Of a stretch of 5,194 bases of DNA, positions 1-5,128 are shown piece by piece. The notes under the pieces were generated by a model. It was not told the origin of the DNA and did no database searches. It worked only from the letters and a program-made list of their open reading frames with translations. Where the stretch lies: positions 1 through 5,194 of the forward strand of contig WJMB01000230.1 of the NCBI GenBank assembly GCA_014728185.1. Direction: 5' to 3'. Source of the stretch: Candidatus Coatesiibacteriota bacterium. GTDB lineage: Bacteria > RBG-13-66-14. Within the stretch, counting starts at the first letter, position 1, and the number at the start of each line of letters is the position of its first letter. A program made the position numbers and the translations under genes.

Positions 1-257
1 ACCCGGCGGCGCTTTCGCCTTATCTCTGCCTGGGAGGCGGACTGTACCTGCTCGACTACCCGTCCCACGACGCCGCTTACGACGCCGGAAGGTACGAGGA
101 CGGCGCGCGGTGGGGGTTCAACATCGGCGGCGGAATCCAGTTCGGCGCCCTGGGGATGCTGGGCGTTTTTCTCGAGGGCGTCTACCACCGGGTGGAAACC
201 GCACCGGTCCGGCTGGAGTTCGTCGATATCGAACTGGGGGCCTTCGGCCTGTTCTAG
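1..257 (+). CDS. Outer-membrane beta-barrel protein, C-terminal fragment
   Basis: This is the 3' end of a gene that begins before the window. The reading frame starts at base 3, gives 84 residues, and ends at TAG 255-257. The protein shows alternating hydrophobic and polar stretches rich in Gly and aromatics (PYLCLGGGLYLLDY, then WGFNIGGGIQFGAL, then GVFLEGVYHRVE, then RLEFVDIELGAFGLF). These look like four successive amphipathic beta strands joined by short turns. The last residue is Phe, as expected of the C-terminal signal recognised by the BAM machinery. I infer a small outer-membrane beta-barrel of the general OmpA/OmpW-like or 'outer membrane protein beta-barrel domain' kind. The exact family and any ligand cannot be told from this fragment. 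GC-rich codon use matches the other genes. No strong terminator follows the stop. Confidence 0.7.
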   Translation, partial: PAALSPYLCLGGGLYLLDYPSHDAAYDAGRYEDGARWGFNIGGGIQFGALGMLGVFLEGVYHRVETAPVRLEFVDIELGAFGLF

Positions 258-467
258 GCTCGGGCATCCCCCGGGACTCCGAACCAATTCGCCGAGTATC
301 GAGGCGACTGATGACGGTCAACGGCGAGTGGTGCTCCAAATCGCAGGCTGTGAGTTTACTTTCACCGTTGGAGTCATGGGGATCAGACAACCCGTATTCG
401 ATTGAACCGATGCCTGAGATCCTTGACACCTCCAGCCGCTCCTCTCCGATAAGACTCATATCAGCAA

Positions 468-499
468 GCAGTTGATGCCACCGCTCGGCAGTTGATGCC
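468..499. repeat. 12-bp direct repeat, 20-bp period
   Basis: GCAGTTGATGCC occurs at 468-479 and again at 488-499, exactly 20 bases (about two helical turns) apart. It lies in the non-coding stretch before tmk. Two same-face copies are what a regulator binding site could look like, but no regulator is known, and two copies may also arise by chance slippage. Confidence 0.5.
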
Positions 500-645
500 C
501 GCTCTTTCCTCTCGACCCTTTAATCAACGGCGGATTGAGGCTTCGCGGTTAATCCTGACTACCCTGAATCATCATAAGACATCTTGCTGCCCGTCGTTCC
601 GACACCGCCGCCATCGACCGTACAAGAACAGTGGAGCGGAGGACG

Positions 646-658
646 GCTGATTATCAGC
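646..658. promoter_or_regulatory. 13-bp perfect palindrome, possible operator
   Basis: GCTGAT T ATCAGC is a perfect inverted repeat around one central T. It sits about 100 bases upstream of the predicted tmk -10 element. The size and symmetry suit a dimeric DNA-binding protein, or a very tight hairpin that is sterically unlikely as RNA because only one base would form the loop. Function is inferred only from symmetry and position. Confidence 0.3.
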
Positions 659-726
659 GGAAAGGAGCGGGTCTGACACTTTCGTCCCTAGGTGATCCGT
701 CCCGGCACACCCGCCGGGCCCGCACC

Positions 727-756
727 TTCAATACCCCGCCGCCCCTGTGCTACAAT
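727..756 (+). promoter_or_regulatory. Probable sigma-70-type promoter for tmk (extended -10)
   Basis: TGCTACAAT at 748-756 matches the extended -10 form TGnTATAAT with one difference. A weak -35 candidate, TTCAAT at 727-732, lies 18 bases upstream of the -10. Transcription would start near 763, giving a leader of about 30 bases before the tmk ATG at 793. A strong extended -10 can make up for a poor -35. Confidence 0.55.
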
Positions 757-792
757 CAAGTCTCCCTTCGCAACCCCCGACGACGGAGCGGC

Positions 793-1416
793 ATGGCGCG
801 TCATCCGGCACTGATCGCCTTCGAGGGTATCGACGGCTCGGGCAAGAGCAGCGTGCTGCGCGGCCTGCTCGAGCGCCTGCGCGCCCGGGGCGGTGATCCC
901 CTGACCCTGCGCGAGCCCGGCGGAACGCCCCTGGGCGAACGGGTCCGCGGATTGCTCCTCGACGCCGAACTCCGGCGCGCACCCGCCGCTGAGCTGCTGC
1001 TCTTCCAGGCCGCCCGGGCCGAGCTGGTGGCCGAGGTGATCCGTCCCGCCCTCGCGGCCGGTCGCACGGTGATCAGCGACCGTTTCTGCGACTCCACCCG
1101 CGCCTACCAGGGGAGCGGCCTGGGCTTACCCCGCGAAACCGTCGAGGCCGCCATCCACGCCGCCACCGACGGTCTGGAGCCGGGTTTGGTCATCCTGCTC
1201 GACGTGACCCCGGAGCTGGGGCTGAACCGCTCGGACAGCCGGGGTCGTCGCGACGCCATCGAGGAACGCGCCGAGGCCTTCCTCGGACGCGTCCGCGAAG
1301 GCTACCTGGAGCTGGCCCGGGAGAATCCAGAGCACTGGCTGGTCTTCGACGGCGCCCGACCCCTCGAAGAGCTGATCGACGAAGTCGCGGCCCTGGTCGT
1401 CGAACGCCTCGGATGA
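793..1416 (+). CDS. tmk: Thymidylate kinase (dTMP kinase)
   Basis: The 207-residue product matches the usual length of bacterial thymidylate kinases. The enzyme phosphorylates dTMP to dTDP with ATP in the cytoplasm, a step shared by de novo and salvage dTTP synthesis. Visible motifs in order: P-loop FEGIDGSGKSS at residues 10-20; REPGGTPLGE at 40-49; RAELV at 75-79; the family DRF motif (DRFCDSTRAYQG) from residue 96; LLDVTPELGLNR at 135-146; and an Arg-rich LID (RSDSRGRR) at 146-153. The P-loop lacks the Arg of the eukaryotic-type (type I) enzymes while the LID carries Arg, so this is a bacterial type II enzyme. I chose ATG 793 because homology begins there, GGAG lies at 785-788, and the frame upstream runs through the promoter. 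The gene order tmk then holB is conserved in many bacteria. Confidence 0.96.
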   Translation: MARHPALIAFEGIDGSGKSSVLRGLLERLRARGGDPLTLREPGGTPLGERVRGLLLDAELRRAPAAELLLFQAARAELVAEVIRPALAAGRTVISDRFCDSTRAYQGSGLGLPRETVEAAIHAATDGLEPGLVILLDVTPELGLNRSDSRGRRDAIEERAEAFLGRVREGYLELARENPEHWLVFDGARPLEELIDEVAALVVERLG

Positions 1417-1417
1417 A

Positions 1418-1434
1418 GCCGGGCCGCAACCGGC
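1418..1434 (+). terminator. Weak hairpin just after tmk
   Basis: GCCGG 1418-1422 pairs with CCGGC 1430-1434 around a 7-base loop, starting one base after the tmk stop codon. No T-run follows, so it is at best a weak or Rho-assisted terminator, or an RNA 3'-end stabiliser. Confidence 0.25.
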
Positions 1435-1478
1435 GGCTACACCGGCGTATCCTATATATAGAAGAAGCCGACCAGGCG

Positions 1479-1558
1479 CTCCAGTGATTCCGAGTATCCC
1501 TTTCTCTATCATAACACCTATACGATTGATCAGCTTATTGATAAAAGACACACTGGAG
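1479..1558. repeat. AT-rich inverted repeat, CTCCAGTG / CACTGGAG arms
   Basis: Perfect 8-base arms at 1479-1486 and 1551-1558 enclose 64 AT-rich bases. Inside are a second imperfect pair, TATCATAA 1507-1514 and TTATTGATA 1536-1544 (one bulge), and two copies of ATTGAT. The nested layout could fold as a branched or long hairpin in RNA read from either strand. No U-tract or known RNA family is recognised. Confidence 0.4.
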
Positions 1559-1661
1559 TAAGCCCAGGTCGCATCAAGCTGCTTGGTATCGACCGGTCCG
1601 CTTCCAATCGCTCCGGCAAAACACCGATAATCCGCCTGAATCAAGCGCGCCTCGATGGACG

Positions 1662-1679
1662 CACATTCCGCCGGATGTG
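1662..1679. promoter_or_regulatory. Imperfect palindrome, candidate activator site for the sigma-54-type promoter
   Basis: CACATTCCGCCGGATGTG is an imperfect palindrome with 5-base perfect outer arms (CACAT / ATGTG). Its centre is about 130 bases upstream of the start predicted from the rightward sigma-54-type element. Sigma-54 promoters need an enhancer-binding protein that commonly binds paired half-sites roughly 80-150 bases upstream, so position and symmetry fit. The role is inferred; a single site would be unusual, as such activators often use two. Confidence 0.25.
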
Positions 1680-1775
1680 TCCCTGTCGACTTCAACGCCG
1701 AGCGGATAACGGATTCCGGCCACCGCCCGAGCGGGACCTTTGCCCCATCGACGAGGCGTCCGCACCGGCCCGGCG

Positions 1776-1791
1776 TTGGCACATTTCTTGC
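1776..1791 (+). promoter_or_regulatory. Sigma-54-type -24/-12 promoter, reading toward holB
   Basis: TTGGCACATTTCTTGC matches the RpoN consensus TGGCAC-N5-TTGC exactly: TGGCAC 1777-1782, five bases, TTGC 1788-1791. With C1791 taken as -12, transcription would start near 1803, about 135 bases before the holB ATG at 1938. No other clear promoter for holB was found in this stretch, so it is the best candidate. It would require RNA polymerase with RpoN and an ATP-dependent activator, unusual for a replication gene. Confidence 0.6.
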
Positions 1792-1833
1792 AACGGGGCG
1801 GGAAGCCGCCTGGTTCAGGGCGCGTCGGATTGC

Positions 1834-1849
1834 GCAAGAAATGTGCCAA
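1834..1849 (-). promoter_or_regulatory. Sigma-54-type -24/-12 promoter, reading toward tmk (antisense)
   Basis: The reverse complement of 1834-1849 reads TTGGCACATTTCTTGC, again an exact TGGCAC-N5-TTGC match. It points leftward, with a start predicted near 1822. It therefore faces the rightward element head-on, and the two predicted starts lie about 20 bases apart with transcripts that run through each other. Leftward RNA would cross the AT-rich inverted repeat and run antisense to tmk. No convincing leftward gene follows, so its product, if any, would be a non-coding or antisense RNA. Confidence 0.5.
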
Positions 1850-1922
1850 CGCGCACCCCCGCGACGGCCGACGGGGTTAGGAGCCTGAAACGGTCAAGCA
1901 AAGGTCCCGCGGGGTACCGGCC

Positions 1923-1927
1923 AAGGA
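1923..1927 (+). promoter_or_regulatory. Ribosome binding site that decides the holB start
   Basis: AAGGA at 1923-1927 is one base before the first in-frame ATG (1929), too close to serve it, and ten bases before the second ATG (1938). The second ATG is therefore preferred. Confidence 0.5.
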
Positions 1928-1937
1928 TATGATTCAC

Positions 1938-2837
1938 ATGGACACAGCCTTCCAGAGCAGCGTCCGGGGTCAATCGACGGCCCGTCGTTTGCTGGGGCGC
2001 ATCTTGACAGGCGACCGCCTGGGGCACGCCTACCTGTTCCACGGCCCCGCCGGTGTGGGTAAAGCGGCCTTGGCGCGGGATTTCGCCCGCGCCCTGGCCT
2101 GCGTCGGTTGGACGGGCTGCGGCGATTGCCCGAGCTGCCGGCGCTTCGATTCGGGCAACTACGCCGACTTTCTCACCCTGGAGACCGACGAGGCGCATCT
2201 CAAGATCGAGGATGTGCGTGGGCTGATCCAGTCCCTGTCGCGCAAGCCCGTCGAGGGTCGGGGCAAGATCGCGTTGATCCCCCGGGCGGACCGCCTGACG
2301 CCCCAGGCCCAAAACGCGCTGTTGAAAACCCTCGAGGCCCCGCCGACGGGCGCGGTGCTGCTGCTGACCACGGACTCCCCGGAGTCCCTGCTGCAGACGA
2401 TCACCAGCCGCTGCCAGCTCATCGCCTGCCGGGCGCTCTCCCGGGAGCAGATCACGGCGGCCCTGGTCGACGAGGGCCTGGACGCCGAACGGTCCGCGAC
2501 GGCGGCCGAACGGGCCGAGGGCTCCCTGACCCGGGCCAGGGAGCTGGCCGAGGACGACCAGACCCTGGCGGCGGCGGCCAACCTCTGGGAGCAGGTCCGG
2601 GCGGGCAGACTGCCCAGGGTCTACGCCGCCTGCGGCGAAGTTCGGGACCGCGAATCCGCGCGGCGTCTGCTGGAGGAAACGGCCCGGCTGGCCAGTAACG
2701 AGGACGGTGATTGGTCCGTCGCGGCGGCGGCCGAACTGGTCCGCGCCGCCCGGCTGGTGGCCGCCAACGCCCATCTCCAGCTCACCCTGGAGACTGTGCT
2801 GGGCGGCCTGACCCTGAGCTCTTCCAGAGAAGCCTGA
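1938..2837 (+). CDS. holB: DNA polymerase III, delta' subunit (clamp loader)
   Basis: The 299-residue product (302 if ATG 1929 is used) is a AAA+ clamp-loader subunit that helps open and load the sliding clamp during replication. Visible features: HAYLFHGPAGVGKAALARDFA at residues 30-50, a P-loop keeping Lys42 but with Ala instead of Ser/Thr after it; a four-Cys zinc module C55, C61, C64, C67; ADRLTPQAQNALLKTLEAPP around 117-136, where the Walker B acidic DEAH-type sequence of DnaX is missing; and the SRC motif at 157-159. The degraded ATPase motifs with a kept SRC fit delta' rather than gamma/tau. The C-terminal half is Ala- and Glu-rich helix, as in the collar domain. It stands alone between two long gaps, downstream of tmk, as in the tmk-holB-yaaT neighbourhood. 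Confidence 0.92.
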   Translation: MDTAFQSSVRGQSTARRLLGRILTGDRLGHAYLFHGPAGVGKAALARDFARALACVGWTGCGDCPSCRRFDSGNYADFLTLETDEAHLKIEDVRGLIQSLSRKPVEGRGKIALIPRADRLTPQAQNALLKTLEAPPTGAVLLLTTDSPESLLQTITSRCQLIACRALSREQITAALVDEGLDAERSATAAERAEGSLTRARELAEDDQTLAAAANLWEQVRAGRLPRVYAACGEVRDRESARRLLEETARLASNEDGDWSVAAAAELVRAARLVAANAHLQLTLETVLGGLTLSSSREA

Positions 2838-3057
2838 CCAGCCGCGACACTCAAACTCTGAAAAGACTGAAACTAATTCTCCGGAAAATCAGTGTATTAT
2901 TTGCGGGGGTCGAGGCCGGTCCGGGGCTCGAGCCTGTTGACCACAACAGAAAACCAGGAGCTTGCACGGGTCTTAAGGATCGGCCGCCCGCCATCATAGC
3001 CTTCTACTTGATCCAGTTCGAAAGCAACCCGCAACGCCAGACAGCCGTCCGAGGTAG
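2838..3057 (+). other. Leader region of the PSP1-lipoprotein operon
   Basis: This 220-base gap has no gene. Its first 70 bases are AT-richer than the coding sequence and include a possible -10 (TATTAT 2895-2900). Downstream is a potential interrupted stem: GGTC 2908-2911 with GACC 2939-2942 and AGGC 2913-2916 with GCCT 2932-2935. If transcription starts near 2907, the leader would be about 150 bases long. No known riboswitch or T-box was recognised. Confidence 0.4.
2895..2900 (+). promoter_or_regulatory. Possible -10 element upstream of the PSP1 gene
   Basis: TATTAT differs from the TATAAT consensus at one base and is the best match in this gap. No convincing -35 lies 16-18 bases upstream (ACTAAT at 2872-2877 is poor), so the call is tentative. 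Confidence 0.3.
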
Positions 3058-3912
3058 ATGAACACACCCGGCCCAGCCCAGACCGAGCGTCGACCCCGCT
3101 ACCTGGAGTTCGTCCTGCGCGAGGAGCACCTGCGTTTGGTCGGCTGCTGCCCCGACGCCGACGCCGCCGTGGGCCAGTGCTACAAGGTGATCCACGACGG
3201 CTCTCTGCACTTCGTCGAGGTCAGCCGGCTGGATTTCCCCATCGACGAGAAAACCCGCCACCACCTGCCCTGCCGGGTAATCGGTCGGGCGCGGGGTGAC
3301 GACTACTGCCGCCTGGCCCACGCCGCCCATCTCGAGCGGAGGGCCAAGCGCCTGTTCCTGGAGCTGCGCGGCGATCTACCGCTCAAACTCGTCGACATCA
3401 GCGCGGCCGTGGATGGTGAAGCGGTCACTTTTTTCTTCACAACGCCCAAGAAAGTCGACTACCGCCGCCTGGTGGCCATGCTGGCCCGTCGACTGGGCAC
3501 GCGCATTGTGATGCAACAGATCGGTGTGCGCGACGAAGCCCGCCGCCTGGGCGGTTACGCCTCCTGCGGCCGGCCCCTGTGTTGCAGCAGTTGGATGCGG
3601 GGCTTCGAACCGGTGACGATCAAAATGGCCAAGCAGCAGGACCTGGTCCTCAATCCCAACCGCATCTCCGGACTCTGCGGTCGGCTGATGTGCTGCCTGG
3701 CATACGAACACGAGTTCTACCGCCAGGCGCGCCGCAACCTGCCCCGGCGCGGCAGCCGCGTACAACTCAGCGACGGCCGCCGCGGTCGACTGGTGCGCAT
3801 CGAGCCGCTCAAGGACGCCGTATCGATAAAACTCGAAGACGGCGAGCTGATCGACGTCGCCGCCGATGAAATCAGCCGGCTCCAAGGCACAAAGGACGGG
3901 CAGCGGAAATGA
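3058..3912 (+). CDS. ricT: PSP1-domain protein, RicT/YaaT type
   Basis: This 284-residue cytoplasmic protein is close to the length of Bacillus YaaT (RicT). The diagnostic PSP1 core is clear: IGVRDEARRLGGYASCGRPLCC (CGRPLCC at residues 170-176), then FEPVTIKMAKQQDLVLNPNRISGLCGRLMCC (CGRLMCC at 207-213). A small basic beta domain follows at about 229-275. In Bacillus, RicT works with RicA and RicF in an iron-sulfur complex that helps RNase Y mature mRNAs. The Cys-rich signatures are kept here, but RicA and RicF are not in this window, so the partners are unknown. An in-frame TAG directly precedes ATG 3058, fixing the 5' limit. The only SD-like sequence, GAGGT 3051-3055, is two bases from the ATG, so initiation may be weak. 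Position after holB matches the Bacillus order. The stop overlaps the next start by 4 bases. Confidence 0.93.
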   Translation: MNTPGPAQTERRPRYLEFVLREEHLRLVGCCPDADAAVGQCYKVIHDGSLHFVEVSRLDFPIDEKTRHHLPCRVIGRARGDDYCRLAHAAHLERRAKRLFLELRGDLPLKLVDISAAVDGEAVTFFFTTPKKVDYRRLVAMLARRLGTRIVMQQIGVRDEARRLGGYASCGRPLCCSSWMRGFEPVTIKMAKQQDLVLNPNRISGLCGRLMCCLAYEHEFYRQARRNLPRRGSRVQLSDGRRGRLVRIEPLKDAVSIKLEDGELIDVAADEISRLQGTKDGQRK

Positions 3913-4319
3913 AAACCAAGCTCATCGTCGTCGGCGTCTCCCTCGCGATGCTGCTGCTGTTCACCGGCTGCCCGAAGCGCGCCGGTGTGGACGACCTGCG
4001 CGGATTCGCCGCCCGGGCCGCCCGTCTCGGACTCTGGAACGAGGCCCGGCTGCGTTGGGAACAGGCCCTCGAACTCTCCCCGGGCGACCCCGGACTACTA
4101 AACAACATCGCCGTGGCCAGCGAGGCCCTCGGAGACTACGAGCGCGCCCGTGAACTCTACCAGCGGGCCGCCGAGGCGGCCCCCGGGGCCGAGGAGATCC
4201 GCGAGAACCTCCTCGACTTCGGCAAAACCCACCGCGACGCCTTCAATGATAAAGAAACCGGCGCCGACGAGCCTGCAACCGGGGACGGGGGTGATATCGA
4301 TGACGACGCCTCGGAATAA
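3909..4319 (+). CDS. Small TPR-containing lipoprotein
   Basis: This 136-residue protein begins with a Lys-flanked hydrophobic segment (residues 3-20) ending LLLFTGC, a lipoprotein signal with the lipidated Cys at 21. Phe at -3 is slightly off the usual Leu. Residues about 28-94 form two tetratricopeptide-like helical hairpins: GLWNEARLRWEQALELSPGD and then NNIAVASEALGDYERARELY with QRAAEAAPG. The last 20 residues are acidic and probably disordered (GDGGDIDDDASE). Such TPR lipoproteins usually act as scaffolds at the periplasmic face of a membrane. The specific role here is unknown. ATG 3909 overlaps the PSP1 stop by 4 bases, so translation is probably coupled; AAAGGA at 3891-3896 is rather distant. 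Its end overlaps the next gene by 20 bases. Confidence 0.8.
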   Translation: MKTKLIVVGVSLAMLLLFTGCPKRAGVDDLRGFAARAARLGLWNEARLRWEQALELSPGDPGLLNNIAVASEALGDYERARELYQRAAEAAPGAEEIRENLLDFGKTHRDAFNDKETGADEPATGDGGDIDDDASE

Positions 4320-5052
4320 AAGAAGCCGCCCGACCCGCATCGCTCTCAGCGTTCCGCTGATCCCACTCCTCATCCTAACCCTCGCCATGGTAGGCTGCTA
4401 CCGGAGCAGCCGTGTCCTGGTCAGCCACCAGGCCGACAGCGAGATCGACCCCGGGAACTACGGCACCCTGGTCGTCCTCGACCTGGTCTATCGCGGCGGT
4501 GAGCTCGAGCTGGGCGAACTGACCGCTCGACGCCTGCGCGAGGAAATCGAAGTCATCGGCACCTTCGAGGTCGTCCCCCTCGAACGCACCCGCGCCGCCC
4601 TGGAACAGATAGAAGGCTTCGACTACCTGGACCCGGACCACCAAAGCCGCCTGGGCGAACTAACCGGCGCAGAGCTGCTGGTCACCGGCGAAGTCGAGTT
4701 CCGCCGCTACGGCAGCCTCGAATACCACGAGCGTCTGGCCGAAAGCTACGATGTCGGCGAGCAGGATAGCCCCTCGATGCTCTTCGGCCGCTCCGACGAA
4801 GCCATGGATCGCCAGACCGACGAACTCTTCGTCCTCGATGTCACCCTGCGCGGCTACGACACCGCCACCGGCGAGCAGGTCTGGAAACGCACCAACGGCG
4901 TCGAGCTCGAACGCGAGCAGACCAGCCGCACACCGCCGAGCCGCGGCGAGCTGCTCTCCATCTTCAACAACCTCCTCGACGAGGTGGCCCTCGACGTCAA
5001 GAACGGCCTCCAACCCCACTTGGTCTCCGAGTACCGCTACATCATCCCCTGA
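4300..5052 (+). CDS. Lipoprotein with CsgG/LpoB/GNA1162-like core
   Basis: The 250-residue product has a basic N-terminus, a hydrophobic segment (residues 14-31) and LAMVGC, a lipobox with Cys at 33. The core has the alternating pattern of the CsgG/LpoB/GNA1162 fold: strand YGTLVVLDLV (54-63), helix LGELTARRLREEIE, strand FEVVPLERTRAALEQ (89-103), then HQSRLGELTGAELLVTGEVEF (114-134), and LFVLDVTLRGYDTATGEQVWKR (176-197). The 'RLGELTGAELLVTGEV' and 'DTATGEQVW' signatures are typical of this group, whose members include secretion-pore and peptidoglycan-synthesis activator lipoproteins. Which role applies cannot be told. ATG 4300 is preferred because GGTGAT (4290-4295), complementary to the 16S 3' end, lies just before it; in-frame GTG 4291 is an alternative. 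The 20-base overlap with the TPR lipoprotein gene suggests coupled expression and a shared envelope function. Confidence 0.75.
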   Translation: MTTPRNKRSRPTRIALSVPLIPLLILTLAMVGCYRSSRVLVSHQADSEIDPGNYGTLVVLDLVYRGGELELGELTARRLREEIEVIGTFEVVPLERTRAALEQIEGFDYLDPDHQSRLGELTGAELLVTGEVEFRRYGSLEYHERLAESYDVGEQDSPSMLFGRSDEAMDRQTDELFVLDVTLRGYDTATGEQVWKRTNGVELEREQTSRTPPSRGELLSIFNNLLDEVALDVKNGLQPHLVSEYRYIIP

Positions 5053-5081
5053 GGACCGTCTCTCCACACCGGCGACGGACC
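5053..5081 (+). terminator. Hairpin directly after the operon's last gene
   Basis: GGACCGTC 5053-5060 pairs with GACGGACC 5074-5081 (one A-A mismatch) around a 13-base loop, starting one base after the last stop codon. No T-run follows, so an intrinsic terminator is doubtful; it may be a Rho-type site or a 3'-end stabiliser. Confidence 0.35.
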
Positions 5082-5128
5082 GCGAGACCTCGGCAAAACC
5101 CGCAAGAAGACAACCCCGCGAAAGCCCG

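Larger units (their letters stand above)
258..792. other. Long non-coding stretch between the OMP gene and tmk
   Basis: This stretch of about 535 bases has no convincing gene; open frames on both strands lack family resemblance and the regional codon bias. Base composition drops visibly in GC around 330-600. Small elements visible are: short inverted arms CTCCAA 334-339 / TTGGAG 368-373; a 12-base direct repeat at 468 and 488; GGATT 532-536 / AATCC 551-555; a 13-base palindrome at 646-658; a 6-bp GC hairpin CCCGGC 701-706 / GCCGGG 713-718 with a 6-base loop and no T-run; and the tmk promoter at 727-756. No tRNA or known riboswitch was recognised. Confidence 0.6.
1773..1852. repeat. 19-bp perfect inverted repeat made of two opposed sigma-54-like elements
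   Basis: GCGTTGGCACATTTCTTGC at 1773-1791 is repeated exactly as its reverse complement at 1834-1852, separated by 42 bases. Identity stops sharply at both ends of the arms. A third copy, differing at one base, lies at 5129-5147. In RNA reading through from tmk the arms could pair into a 19-bp stem with a 42-base loop. The same unit could instead be a small dispersed palindromic repeat; no flanking target duplication is seen. Confidence 0.85.
1417..1928. other. Long non-coding stretch between tmk and holB
   Basis: About 510 bases hold no gene I can support. The stretch starts GC-rich with a weak hairpin after the tmk stop, passes through an AT-rich block (about 1450-1560, including TATATATA and a long inverted repeat), and becomes GC-rich again. 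It carries an imperfect palindrome at 1662-1679 and two opposed sigma-54-type elements at 1776-1791 and 1834-1849. A leftward open frame crosses it from a GTG at 1782, but continues about 290 bases antisense into tmk and resembles no family I know. Confidence 0.6.

Noticed and set aside
631..792. Upstream extension of tmk to ATG 631.
   Set aside because: The added 54 residues have no family match and cover the palindrome, hairpin and extended -10 promoter; ATG 793 fits the family N-terminus.
1126..1782. Leftward 218-codon open frame from GTG 1782 into tmk.
   Set aside because: About 290 bases are antisense to tmk, whose identity is certain; the remainder matches no family I know and has no ribosome site. 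Kept only as a possible transcript in the findings.
1773..1852. Intrinsic terminator between tmk and holB formed by the inverted arms.
   Set aside because: The loop is 42 bases and no T-run follows; the arms match the sigma-54 consensus exactly, which a terminator would not require.
1773..1852. MITE-like mobile element with 19-bp terminal repeats.
   Set aside because: No direct target duplication flanks the arms, and the spacer of the possible second module is largely different. Not fully excluded without genome-wide copies.
1815..2774. Leftward 319-codon open frame opposite holB.
   Set aside because: Low-complexity Gly/Arg/Gln-rich product typical of the complement of a GC-rich gene; holB is clear on the other strand.
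3502..3517. GGGCAC-N5-TTGT resembling a -24/-12 element within the PSP1 gene.
   Set aside because: Lies inside conserved coding sequence and lacks the essential GC at -12.
4150..4299. Upstream extension of the CsgG/LpoB-like lipoprotein to ATG 4150.
   Set aside because: It lies inside the TPR lipoprotein gene in another frame and would bury the lipoprotein signal about 80 residues into the protein.
5102..5117. Degenerate leftward sigma-54-type element (GCAAGAA just upstream of the third arm).
   Set aside because: Only the -12 half (TTCTTGC) and the GG of the -24 half fit; the rest of TGGCAC is absent.
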